NCBI GenBank assembly: GCA_024331045.1
Contig: JANDJC010000009.1
Location: 1 to 64,000, forward strand
Source of the DNA: Nitrospira sp.
GTDB taxonomy: Bacteria; Nitrospirota; Nitrospiria; Nitrospirales; Nitrospiraceae
Reading direction: 5' to 3'
Length of the DNA: 64,000 nucleotides
Position numbers and translations under genes: made by a program. Below the pieces are notes generated by a model that saw nothing but the letters and a program-made list of their open reading frames with translations, ran no database searches and had not been told where the DNA came from. This document shows, one piece after another, positions 9,952 through 19,083 of the stretch. Position 1 is the stretch's first letter, and each line of letters begins with the position of its first letter.

Positions 9952-10334
9952 ATGTGCCGGACGTGTTCGAACTGACGGTGATGTGTTCGGGTGAAATACA
10001 GACCGCGAATCGTTGTAAACGTTGACTTCCAAAGCTTAAAGAAAGACTTTCAACGGAAAGTTATGGCCCCAATTCGCCGAACAAGTTTGACGCGAACTCT
10101 TTGGAGCCTTCCAGCTCTCGCTCTTCCGGCAAAAACATGGACTCTAAGAGTGCATTCCCGGGATAATGGGCAACGTCTTCGTGATGATTTCTTTGAACAT
10201 TGGGTAGGAGCGAGCTGATCGATGGCTCAGATCATTGCGAACTCCCGAAGTTCTTAAAGACTCCGGTGCTAGAGCGTATTGCCCATGCGGATTGGCAATA
10301 CACGGGTAACTGGCGAATCAACGGAGTAGGCACA

Positions 10335-11426
10335 ATGTCGACACCTCATTCGGCGATGACCAGTCGCCGCGTCAGCTTTCTTGCCTTGACCCAGTTCATC
10401 CATCATCATCTGTTGTGGTTTCTCGTCGCCGCTTACACGCTGTCGGCTCTCTGGCCGAACGGTGGCTTAAGGATTCGAAACCTGACGTTCGGTGATATCC
10501 AACTCTTCAACGAGACGGTTCACGTCTCCTTACTCATGATCCTCTTGGCAACCTTGATGTTCAATGCAGGATTGGGCGTCAAGCCATCCCATCTCAGATC
10601 GCTGGGGCAGAAAACAACAGTGTTACTGGCTGGGCTCGCCGCGAATCTCATCATTCCCATGGCCTACATCTTTCTGGTCACCTTGATTATGCAACTGTGG
10701 TATGAGCCGGAGGAGGCGCAACACATTTTGGTCGGGCTGGCCTTAGTCGCGGCCATGCCGATTGCCGGCGCCTCGACCGCCTGGGCACAGAACTCCAATG
10801 GTAATCTGGCCCTGAGTTTGGGATTGGTTCTCGCCTCAACCGTTTTGAGCCCCATCCTGACGCCTATTGCGCTGTACGTATTCGGGGAGATGGCTACGGA
10901 GGAATATGAGACGGTCATCCACAGTCTTGCGGCGTACGGCTCGGGAACATTTTTGGGACTTTGGATCGTGCTGCCCTCTTTGTTGGGCCTAGCCGTGCGC
11001 TTTCTTGCACCTGAAGCCCGACTGACGGCCATTCTTCCTTTTGTCAAACTGGTCAATTCCGTCGTGCTCCTCATGTTGAACTACTCAAACGGATCGGTCT
11101 CGCTCCCTCAAGTCGTTGCGGACCGAGATTACGATTTTCTAGCCGTGACGCTGGCCATCACGACGGGCCTGTGCGTCACAGCCTTTGGGTCCGGCTACGG
11201 GCTCAGTCGACTGTTTAAGGTCGATGAAGCCGAACGGGTTTCGCTGATGTACGGGTTGGGGATGAATAACAACGGAACCGGATTGGTGCTGGCCTCGCTC
11301 GTTCTTGCATCGTATCCACAAGTCATGGTTCCGATCATTTTGTACAACCTTATACAGCATCTGGTGGCTGGGAGTGTGCATGAAGTCATGGGGAGAAAAT
11401 TGGCCGGCAATAGGTCTTCCCAATGA
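10335..11426 (+). CDS. BASS-family (bile acid:Na+ symporter-like) transporter
   Basis: Polytopic; LMFNAGLGVKPSHL, AMPIAGASTAWAQNSNGNLALSLGLVLASTVLSPILTPI, GMNNNGTGLVLAS. Confidence 0.72.
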   Translation: MSTPHSAMTSRRVSFLALTQFIHHHLLWFLVAAYTLSALWPNGGLRIRNLTFGDIQLFNETVHVSLLMILLATLMFNAGLGVKPSHLRSLGQKTTVLLAGLAANLIIPMAYIFLVTLIMQLWYEPEEAQHILVGLALVAAMPIAGASTAWAQNSNGNLALSLGLVLASTVLSPILTPIALYVFGEMATEEYETVIHSLAAYGSGTFLGLWIVLPSLLGLAVRFLAPEARLTAILPFVKLVNSVVLLMLNYSNGSVSLPQVVADRDYDFLAVTLAITTGLCVTAFGSGYGLSRLFKVDEAERVSLMYGLGMNNNGTGLVLASLVLASYPQVMVPIILYNLIQHLVAGSVHEVMGRKLAGNRSSQ

Positions 11427-11914
11427 GAACTATTCGCGAGGGAGCAGATTTTGTAGGGGACTTGTGGTGTGCCGAGGAGAGAAAATGCGCGCAAGGCGAG
11501 GTCAACTCCCGTCTAAAGGCCGGGGCCGCGGGCACGGCCTCATCAAGCAACCGTTTTAAGGAATCCGCTCACTGCACACACCGTCGCTTCCGGTTCTACG
11601 AGGATTGAAAGAACTGCTCGTCCGCATCATCGGTCGGCCGCCGAAACGGTGATGCTCTGACTTCTATCCTGTCAGATGCCCGCTCGTTGTCCTCCCCACG
11701 GCCGGATGCCGTCTGAGGAGGCCTTTGCTTACGACGGCTTCTGTTCGATTGAACTCGCCGCAAGCGGTAGAGTCCGAGTCCAGCCTATGCTACGTTCGCC
11801 TCACGGCGGTGTCCGGCCGAGAGGGGGTTCTCCGTCCACCGGTGCGACCAGACTGTTGAAGAGGCTTCTGGGCGTGTGCCGAACGGAATCTGCCAAAACG
11901 AAAGGAGTCTCGCG

Positions 11915-13375
11915 ATGCAACTGTTGAAGGGTGTTTTGAAATGGTGGCTGGTGCTGTCAGCGATTATGTTTGCGGGAGAGGCTGGGGCGGGGCAAAGGGA
12001 AGACAGGTTGACCGGGCACGAGGTTCCCCCGGTCCCCTTTACACTGGAGGAAGTGCACTCGTGGATTGACCGGTCTCACCCGCTTCTTAAGGGAGCGGGC
12101 GCTGAGAAAACAATCGCACGAGGCAAGCTCCTCAAGGCGCTGGGGGCGTTTGATCCCGTGTTGGTGAACGACATGGAGCTTGAGCGGTTCATTTCGAGCA
12201 GTAATCCGGAAAAGGGCACGCAAACGGTCGGGTACAACGACACGTTGTTTGAGGCTCGTCATCCGTGGGGAGTTCGTGGCAGCGTCGGCTATCGACGGGC
12301 AATCGGCGAGGCGCGGATTCCCGACTTGGCGTTCGGTGAGAATCAGCAACTGGTGGTGGGAGGATTCCTCCCGTTGCTGCGGGGGCTGTTGGTGAACCCT
12401 GAGCGGGCGGAGTTGCAACGATCCGAGTTGGCAGCGCCTCTGGCGGACATCAAGATCGCGCAGACCAGGCAGGATCTGTTTTTGGCCGCTGCTCATCAGT
12501 TTTGGGAGTGGGTCGCGGCCGCTAAAATGCTGGAGGTTGAGCAACAGGCATTGGCCGTAGCGGAAGAGCGGCATCGTCAGATGGATGAACGGGCAAAGGC
12601 GGGTGCCATTGCCCCCATCGACGTCGTCGAGGCGGCGCAAGAGGTGCATCGTCGTCGAGAGGTGGTCATCGCGGCGCGCCGCCGACTTGAGCAGGAACAA
12701 TTCAAGCTCTCACTGTTTCTGTGGGAGAACGGTGCCCCCACCACGCCGCCTCTCGAGCGAGTACCGGAATTTCCTGCGGTGAGTTGGGTTCCGAATCTTG
12801 AAGAGATTCGATGGCACAAACTTGCAGCGGTCAAGGAGCGGCCGGAGGTCAAAGAACTGGAAGTGGAGGCAAAGATCAATCACATCGATCTGGCTCTCGC
12901 TAAGAACAACCTGCTGCCCAACTTGGACCTAGAGGCAGCGCCGGCGCGTGCGCCGGAGAAGTTCGTGCTGGGACTCGGATATCGGTTTGGTGTTGAGCTG
13001 CGGTTTCCGATTTTCCAACGAAGAGGCCGCGGCGAGGTGTTGCAGGCGCAGGGACAGGCGGCGCGGTTGGTAATGGCCAAGGCGTTTCGAGAAAATCAAG
13101 TGGTGGTCGATGTGGACAATGCCCTCTCGGCCATCGAGCGTGCCAAGGAGCGTATTGAGGAAGCCTCGCAAGCCCTTCGCTTGGCCGAAATTGTTGAGGA
13201 AGGGGAACGGTATCGGTTTGGTCTCGGTGCGAGCACGGTGTTGTTCGTTAATCTTCGAGAGCGGAACACTGTTGAGGCAAAAAGACAAGTGATTGTAGCG
13301 AGGGCCGAGTTTCAGAAGGCGGTGGCTTCGTATCAGTGGGCAATCGGAGGGTGGGCCAAGGCGCCGGCGGAATGA
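11915..13375 (+). CDS. TolC-family outer membrane efflux protein
   Basis: Signal peptide MQLLKGVLKWWLVLSAIMFAGEAGA; long coiled-coil repeats; ALSAIERAKERIEEASQALRLAEIVEEGERYRFGLGASTVLFVNLRERNTVEAKRQVIVA. Confidence 0.85.
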   Translation: MQLLKGVLKWWLVLSAIMFAGEAGAGQREDRLTGHEVPPVPFTLEEVHSWIDRSHPLLKGAGAEKTIARGKLLKALGAFDPVLVNDMELERFISSSNPEKGTQTVGYNDTLFEARHPWGVRGSVGYRRAIGEARIPDLAFGENQQLVVGGFLPLLRGLLVNPERAELQRSELAAPLADIKIAQTRQDLFLAAAHQFWEWVAAAKMLEVEQQALAVAEERHRQMDERAKAGAIAPIDVVEAAQEVHRRREVVIAARRRLEQEQFKLSLFLWENGAPTTPPLERVPEFPAVSWVPNLEEIRWHKLAAVKERPEVKELEVEAKINHIDLALAKNNLLPNLDLEAAPARAPEKFVLGLGYRFGVELRFPIFQRRGRGEVLQAQGQAARLVMAKAFRENQVVVDVDNALSAIERAKERIEEASQALRLAEIVEEGERYRFGLGASTVLFVNLRERNTVEAKRQVIVARAEFQKAVASYQWAIGGWAKAPAE

Positions 13376-13518
13376 GGCCGACCGTGACTCGTCCGCGGAG
13401 GCATGGTAGGTTCTCAGTATAGGTTCTCGGTAAATGGATGCCGATCCGGCGGACAAGGATGTCGCGGATGCGCCGCCGGTCGATCGGCCAACAAAGTTCA
13501 TGAGGGGGTTCTGGATTC

Positions 13519-15213
13519 ATGGGACAAGCGCCAGGTGCTGAACATCTGTCCCTCGTTTACGTGCTGAGGTTGTTCGCCCGTTTTCTGCAGCATGAGCGAA
13601 GGATTCTCGTGCTCGTCGTGTCGTATTCGCTGGTGGTCGGACTGTTTTCGCTCGTCGTTCCGCTCACGGTTCAGGAACTGGTCAATACCTTTTCGTTCGC
13701 CATTCAGCCGGTGATGATTGCGACCCTCACGATCATCATGGTACTCGTGTTGCTCTTTGTTGGCGCTTTTCGGGCGTTGCAATACTATGCCGTGGAAGTC
13801 TTGCAGCGCCGTCTGTTCGTACGGACGGCGTTTGCCATGGCTCAAAAGCTCCCGCATATCCGATTTCAAGGGTTTCGTCCCCACCTTTCCAACTCCTTTG
13901 TGGAAACGGTCTTCATGCAACGTGCCTTGGCGACATTGCTGGTGGACCTGGTTCATGTCGTCATCGGCGGCATGATCGGGATGACGATCCTAGTGTTCTA
14001 CCATCCGTACTTTCTGTTGTTTAACGGCGCGATGCTGGCGGGATCCCTCCTCGTGTTTTTTGGCTTGTCACGGGGAGGGCTGCGGACGACCGTTGACATG
14101 TCTCATGCCAAATACGAGATGCTCCACTGGCTTCAGCAGCTCTCACAGAACCTGCTCCATGTCAAGGCTACCGACAGCGAGACGTTGGTGATCCAAAAGA
14201 CGGACGAATTGGCCAAGCGGTACATCGATTGCCGCCGCTCCCGCTTTACCGTACTGTTCCGGCAATTTCTCGCGTCGGTGGGTGGGCAGGCAGTTGCGCA
14301 CAGCAGTGCCCTGGCGCTGGCCGGATGGCTCTTGACCATCGACCAATTAACGATCGGCCAATTGGTGGCGGTGGAAGTCGTGGTGGCCGGCCTGTTAGTG
14401 AACTTCGATGCGGTCGTCAAAAGCGTGGGGCAGGTGTATTTCTTCTTTACGGCCTTGGTCGAACTGGATACGTTTTCATTACTGCCGACTGACCACCGCC
14501 GCCGGCCTCCCACGATGATGGTGACGTTGCCGGATCCCGCTGTCCACGGCATTCGCGTCTCGTGCCGGGAGATGGGCTTGACGGTTGAGGGGATGGCGGT
14601 GTTTGCGAATTTCAATCTGGAGGTGGGGCCCGGCGAGAAAATTGCGATCCATGCGGCGACGACGACGGCGCGCATGGGCCTGGCCAAAATCCTAGCCGGC
14701 TTGGAAATGCCGACCAGCGGCGTCATTACCTATAACGACGTCGATCTCCGGCACCTTGACTTGAGCATCATCAATCGGTGTCGGGGCTTTATGATCGATT
14801 CGCAACTTTCGCTCATCGATGGCACGATCGCGGATAATATTGTGTGGCGGCGTCCCTACGTGTCGTACGAGGACATTCAATGGGCGCTCCGGTTGACCAT
14901 GCTCCGGGAAGAAGTGGGGAGGTTGCCGGAGGGCATCAACTCGGATATCAGGGCGCTGGGCGAGATTCCCGCGCCGACCCACGTGTTGCGCATTCTGCTT
15001 GCGCGGGCAATCGTGGGGAGGCCGCGGTTATTGGTGTGCGATGGTCTGATCCACGACATGCAGCCTTCTCTGCGGGACGCCATTATTCGACGGCTGTGTT
15101 CGAAGGATGAGCCGTGGACAGTCATCTTTGTCTCCAATGATCCGGATTTGACCCCCCATGTTGACCGGTGCCTCTCGCTGGGTGATACCCCTGTTCCCCT
15201 GTTGCCGGGCTAA
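13519..15213 (+). CDS. ABC exporter (fused TMD-NBD, type I secretion-like) with motif-degenerate nucleotide-binding domain
   Basis: ABC_membrane-like N-half; NBD-like C-half GPGEKIAIHAATTTARMGLAKILAGLEMPTSGVITYNDVDLRHLDLSIINRCRGFM... with Walker A, signature and H-loop not canonical. Confidence 0.82.
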   Translation: MGQAPGAEHLSLVYVLRLFARFLQHERRILVLVVSYSLVVGLFSLVVPLTVQELVNTFSFAIQPVMIATLTIIMVLVLLFVGAFRALQYYAVEVLQRRLFVRTAFAMAQKLPHIRFQGFRPHLSNSFVETVFMQRALATLLVDLVHVVIGGMIGMTILVFYHPYFLLFNGAMLAGSLLVFFGLSRGGLRTTVDMSHAKYEMLHWLQQLSQNLLHVKATDSETLVIQKTDELAKRYIDCRRSRFTVLFRQFLASVGGQAVAHSSALALAGWLLTIDQLTIGQLVAVEVVVAGLLVNFDAVVKSVGQVYFFFTALVELDTFSLLPTDHRRRPPTMMVTLPDPAVHGIRVSCREMGLTVEGMAVFANFNLEVGPGEKIAIHAATTTARMGLAKILAGLEMPTSGVITYNDVDLRHLDLSIINRCRGFMIDSQLSLIDGTIADNIVWRRPYVSYEDIQWALRLTMLREEVGRLPEGINSDIRALGEIPAPTHVLRILLARAIVGRPRLLVCDGLIHDMQPSLRDAIIRRLCSKDEPWTVIFVSNDPDLTPHVDRCLSLGDTPVPLLPG

Positions 15214-15257
15214 AGAGTGAGAGAGAAGAATGCCCTCGATCCGACCACAGCGGAGGA

Positions 15258-16685
15258 TCATTTCGCGGTTTTCCAGGTCTTGGGCAATAATGTATCGAGC
15301 AACGTATGGGACCGCTCCTCATAGTCTGGCGGGAACAGATTGAATCGACGCCATAGCTCGTACCAGAGAGGCACGCGATTTAAGATGACCCAGCCCATCA
15401 CTTTCGTTCCCTGTCGCACGTGAGATTGGTCGGGCCAGGGACGACTCTCTGGATCGGGCACGACCCAAAACCGGTAGTTGCCCTTGCCGTCATCCATCTG
15501 ATCGACCACCTTGATGACGCCGTCGTAGGTGCCGGCCATCAATTCGGGCCAGGCGGGCAAGGGGATTGCCGGGATGCCGTAGAATAGAAGCTTGACCTTT
15601 CTACCGACGTTTAAGAGGGGCGCGTCCAATCCATCCGCCGTCATCTCAATGGCTCGATCAAAACTGGTCGGCGCGATCAGCACCAGCACATCGCCCTGGC
15701 GAACAGTCTCTCCCACGCCGACCTTGGCCATCTTAACAACGGTGCCGTCGGCGGGAGCCGTGATCTGGCCAGCCAGGCGACGTTGCTCCGCGTTCGAAAG
15801 GCGCAGGAGGATGTCGGCGAGCTGGTCCTCCACTCTGGCGGCCTCTAGCATCGAGGCGTCGCGGGCGGCTTCTGCCTCAAAGAGGCGCTGCAACATTTCC
15901 GCGTTCACCTGATCCCGACCAAAGTCCAAGGACTTCATGGCCTGTTCCGCCGCCTGAAGACTGGCTTGCGCCGCTTCCAAGTCGGCTCGGCTGGCAATGT
16001 CGGTTTGAATGGCCAATTCCACTTCCCGCTCCGACACCAATCCTCTTTTGGCCAATTGCTTATGCCGTTCCAAGTTCAAATTCGCTGTCATGGCGGCGAT
16101 TTTCGCGGCTTCGACCCGTTGGCGAGCTTCTCGGACTTTGTTTTCCGCTTCCATCACTCGGGCTTCAGCCGAGGGGACGGCGGCGTTTAGCAGATTGCGC
16201 ATCTCGCCGATCCGTTTGTCGAGTTGAGCGACGCGCGCCAGCGCGGCGGTCTTCGTTTTCTCCAGCGCCAGCTTCCGTTGCTCCAGAAACATGAGTAGGC
16301 CTGGCGACATGAAATTGGGATCGGTGTCATCCAGTTCGAGAATCACATCGCCTTGCTTGACTGGCTCACCTTCGAACACGTGCCATTTCTTCAGTCGTCC
16401 GCTGATTTGGGCTTCAATTTCCTGGGGACGTTCGTAAGGTGTGTACGCGGATAGTTGGCCGGTGACCGTCACCGTTTGCGTCCATGGTACGAAGATGATG
16501 GTCAGGAGAAAGCACAAGACCAGCAGGAATGGCAGGCGGGCGGAGAACCGCCACTTACGCGGAAGTTGTGCCGCCTCCCACGATGGCAACTTGGTAGAGA
16601 TGGCCAGCTCGTCGACGGAGAGCTCGTCGTCTGTCTCTCCATGGACAAGGGTGCGAAGCTGCGTGCTCAAGGATGAACGGGCCAC
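15258..16685 (-). CDS. HlyD-family secretion/adaptor protein
   Basis: TVTVTGQLSAYTPYERPQEIEAQISGRLKKWHVFEGEPVKQGDVILELDDTDP...GQITAPADGTVVKMAKVGVGETVRQGDVLVLIAP; GTG start. Confidence 0.85.
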   Translation of the reverse strand: MARSSLSTQLRTLVHGETDDELSVDELAISTKLPSWEAAQLPRKWRFSARLPFLLVLCFLLTIIFVPWTQTVTVTGQLSAYTPYERPQEIEAQISGRLKKWHVFEGEPVKQGDVILELDDTDPNFMSPGLLMFLEQRKLALEKTKTAALARVAQLDKRIGEMRNLLNAAVPSAEARVMEAENKVREARQRVEAAKIAAMTANLNLERHKQLAKRGLVSEREVELAIQTDIASRADLEAAQASLQAAEQAMKSLDFGRDQVNAEMLQRLFEAEAARDASMLEAARVEDQLADILLRLSNAEQRRLAGQITAPADGTVVKMAKVGVGETVRQGDVLVLIAPTSFDRAIEMTADGLDAPLLNVGRKVKLLFYGIPAIPLPAWPELMAGTYDGVIKVVDQMDDGKGNYRFWVVPDPESRPWPDQSHVRQGTKVMGWVILNRVPLWYELWRRFNLFPPDYEERSHTLLDTLLPKTWKTAK

Positions 16686-16939
16686 GTCTCGTCACGCTTT
16701 TTTCTACTCGGCTGCCTCTCACTATACACCATTTTTGTAGAGGGCAACCGCCCCCGGCGCATTGTTGTCCAAAGGAGTGGGAAGGCGCTGACCAACCCGT
16801 GGATTCGCATAACATAAGCAAGGGGCGCGGCGGTTGTGGCAATCGCCCTTGCGCCGCGGCGGCGACTCCGCTATATAGGGGCCGTCCATCTCGCCCCATC
16901 ATTGTTGGTCGCTCACATCGAGAAGAAAGGAACTGCTAT

Positions 16940-17374
16940 ATGAAGCGCGTGAATGGGCTGCCGAACGCCATTGCGTTTATTGGTCTTGTAGGGGTGGTCG
17001 GAGGAGCAACCGGTTGTGTGGCGGAACGATCCGTCCAGCAGACCTCGGCGAGTTTACCGGCCGCGGTGGAGCAGTCCGCTCCGGAGGTGCGGATTCAGGC
17101 CTTGCCGGACACCTTGGAGGGCTGTTTGGCGAGAATTCCGGCCGATTCAAGCCCGGGGGCTCGGTTGCTCGCCGAACAAAATTGCCGGGAAAGCGAGGAA
17201 CTCAGGCAGGGGATTATTGGAACAGCCGTTGCCAAAAGCGGAAACCGTGCCTCGGCGGGCATGGCTGGTGATTCACTGGAAGACTGTCTGGCTCGTATTC
17301 CAGCCGATGCAACGGAAGGGCAACGGATGTTGGCCGAGCTGAGTTGTGAACGCGATCACTCTTCGCAACCCTGA
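16940..17374 (+). CDS. Small putative lipoprotein with two CLARIPAD repeat units
   Basis: MKRVNGLPNAIAFIGLVGVVGGATGC lipobox-like; LEGCLARIPADSSPGARLLAEQNCRE and LEDCLARIPADATEGQRMLAELSCER; aagaaagg upstream. Confidence 0.75.
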   Translation: MKRVNGLPNAIAFIGLVGVVGGATGCVAERSVQQTSASLPAAVEQSAPEVRIQALPDTLEGCLARIPADSSPGARLLAEQNCRESEELRQGIIGTAVAKSGNRASAGMAGDSLEDCLARIPADATEGQRMLAELSCERDHSSQP

Positions 17375-17545
17375 GGGCGGCGGAGATGAAAAGACGATCG
17401 CGGCAGCCTTTCTTCTCACAGGGAGAGCCGGTTTGTCCTTTCAGGGCTTTGAAGGCACGAGCTCACGCTGTAGTCTCTGGACGTTTCCCCAACCTCTCTG
17501 GTGCCGGGACAGGTTTCTCTCTGCCGACAATCCACGATTTGAGCG

Positions 17546-18817
17546 TTACATCGAGCTGGGCCCTTGCTTTGAGCAGGCCACATGAATGGGTGGGGGCGAT
17601 GACGTTAGGGTAGCCACAAGGTTGCCGGTCAGAGGGACCTCTCGCTCGTACAGGGTGAAGTGATAGGGAGCCGGCGACGTGAGACCGTACTTGTCAATCA
17701 GCATTTGGTGTTGCCGCTCGGTCAAAATGTGGTAACGCACCGCGATGGAGAGGGTCTGGTTCTCGCCTTCACGAGGCATTCGATACTCGAACGGGTACTC
17801 GCGGCTTGCCAAGGGCATGAGTCGGTTGTCGTACAGTTCGACGATGGCCGGTTGCCAAAGAATCCATCGCCCCATTGTGTGGGACTGATCTTTCAAAATT
17901 CTTCCACTCTGATCGCGTACTGCAAACTCGACCGTAAAGTGACGATCGGGATCTCCGGTCGGCAGTTTGTGTCCGGCCCCGGCGTTGGTGAGGGTCAAGG
18001 TCACACGGACTCGGTCGCCCGGTTTGGGTTCAGTTGGCTCTGCTGAGATTTTTACGTCGATGGCCCGTTTGAGCATCTCTGGGTCGTGCCCTCCGCGCCA
18101 AAGGTGGCGGCGTCCCGTTCGGACGGGGCCTCCCACCGCGACCGGGCGCTCGATCTCCGGCATGTGGCAAGTCTGGCAGATATAGCCTCGCTCCTTGCTC
18201 CAATACCCATCCTCGAACTCAGTATAGGTACCGCAAGGCCCGCCATTGTAAAATTGCGCCGGCCCTCCTACCACACTATGGCATCGCTGGCAAAGTTGTG
18301 TAGTGCGGAACATCGGATCATATTTCGTCGGATGAGGGGCCTGGGCGTCTTCGTAAGGCCCTAGGATGACCCCCTCACGGACATGGCAGGCCGCGCAGGT
18401 GACTCCTTCTCGCTGATAGTCGGAATCATAGCGCGGATTCGGTTCCTGCACGGCTCGTTCCACTCGGTCGCGCGGGATGGCCTTGATCAACGTCGGCTGT
18501 TGGTTTTCGAGCGGCGTGTGACAGTTCAAACAGACCCAAATTCGTTTGTCCTTAGTCCAATAGGCTTGAAAGAACGGATCATCGTAAGCCTGAGCATGGA
18601 TGCTAGTCCTCCATTCGTTGTAGATGTCGGGATGGCAGGCCCCGCACGATTCGGCCTTCAAACTGGCCAAGCCTTGAGGAACCTCCTGATAAGGAATGGC
18701 GTGGGCATAGTCGGACCGAAGCCCAAAAATCACGACCGGTTTCACTTCGGTGTAATAGACATAGGTCAGGCTGCCCATGACGGCGAGGCCAATCAGCATT
18801 TTGGTGAGCAGCCGCAT
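17546..18817 (-). CDS. Pentaheme c-type cytochrome (cytochrome c554-like)
   Basis: Five CxxCH motifs: CGACH, CLNCH, CAACH, CQRCH, CQTCH; N-terminal signal/anchor MRLLTKMLIGLAVMGSLTYVYY. Confidence 0.88.
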   Translation of the reverse strand: MRLLTKMLIGLAVMGSLTYVYYTEVKPVVIFGLRSDYAHAIPYQEVPQGLASLKAESCGACHPDIYNEWRTSIHAQAYDDPFFQAYWTKDKRIWVCLNCHTPLENQQPTLIKAIPRDRVERAVQEPNPRYDSDYQREGVTCAACHVREGVILGPYEDAQAPHPTKYDPMFRTTQLCQRCHSVVGGPAQFYNGGPCGTYTEFEDGYWSKERGYICQTCHMPEIERPVAVGGPVRTGRRHLWRGGHDPEMLKRAIDVKISAEPTEPKPGDRVRVTLTLTNAGAGHKLPTGDPDRHFTVEFAVRDQSGRILKDQSHTMGRWILWQPAIVELYDNRLMPLASREYPFEYRMPREGENQTLSIAVRYHILTERQHQMLIDKYGLTSPAPYHFTLYEREVPLTGNLVATLTSSPPPIHVACSKQGPSSM

Positions 18818-19083
18818 CGGTGGTCGTCGCTTGTACGAAGCCGTAAGGCGCATCCACATACCAGATCCGTCCCTCCCCCTCTGCCACCGTCATGATATCG
18901 GACCCTGGTTCATTCCCTCAACGTGGAGGTCCACCAGACTGGACGGTTCGCTGATGCAGAGCGTGCATCAACTGGGATGGTGGAACGGCGTGATGGTTGC
19001 TGAAAAGCGGAGAAGGCGAAGAACAAAAGAGATTGCCTCGCGGCTGACCCATTATCGGCAAACAGGCAAGAGGAGGTGTACCT

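Noticed and set aside
9031-10032. 333-aa minus-strand ORF
   Set aside because: Antisense of the L,D-transpeptidase, whose catalytic motif is unambiguous.
9900-11642. 18-bp exact repeat catcatcggtcggccgcc at 9900-9917 and 11625-11642
   Set aside because: Only two copies, one in coding sequence (IIGRPP) and one intergenic; no flanking structure to suggest a mobile element.
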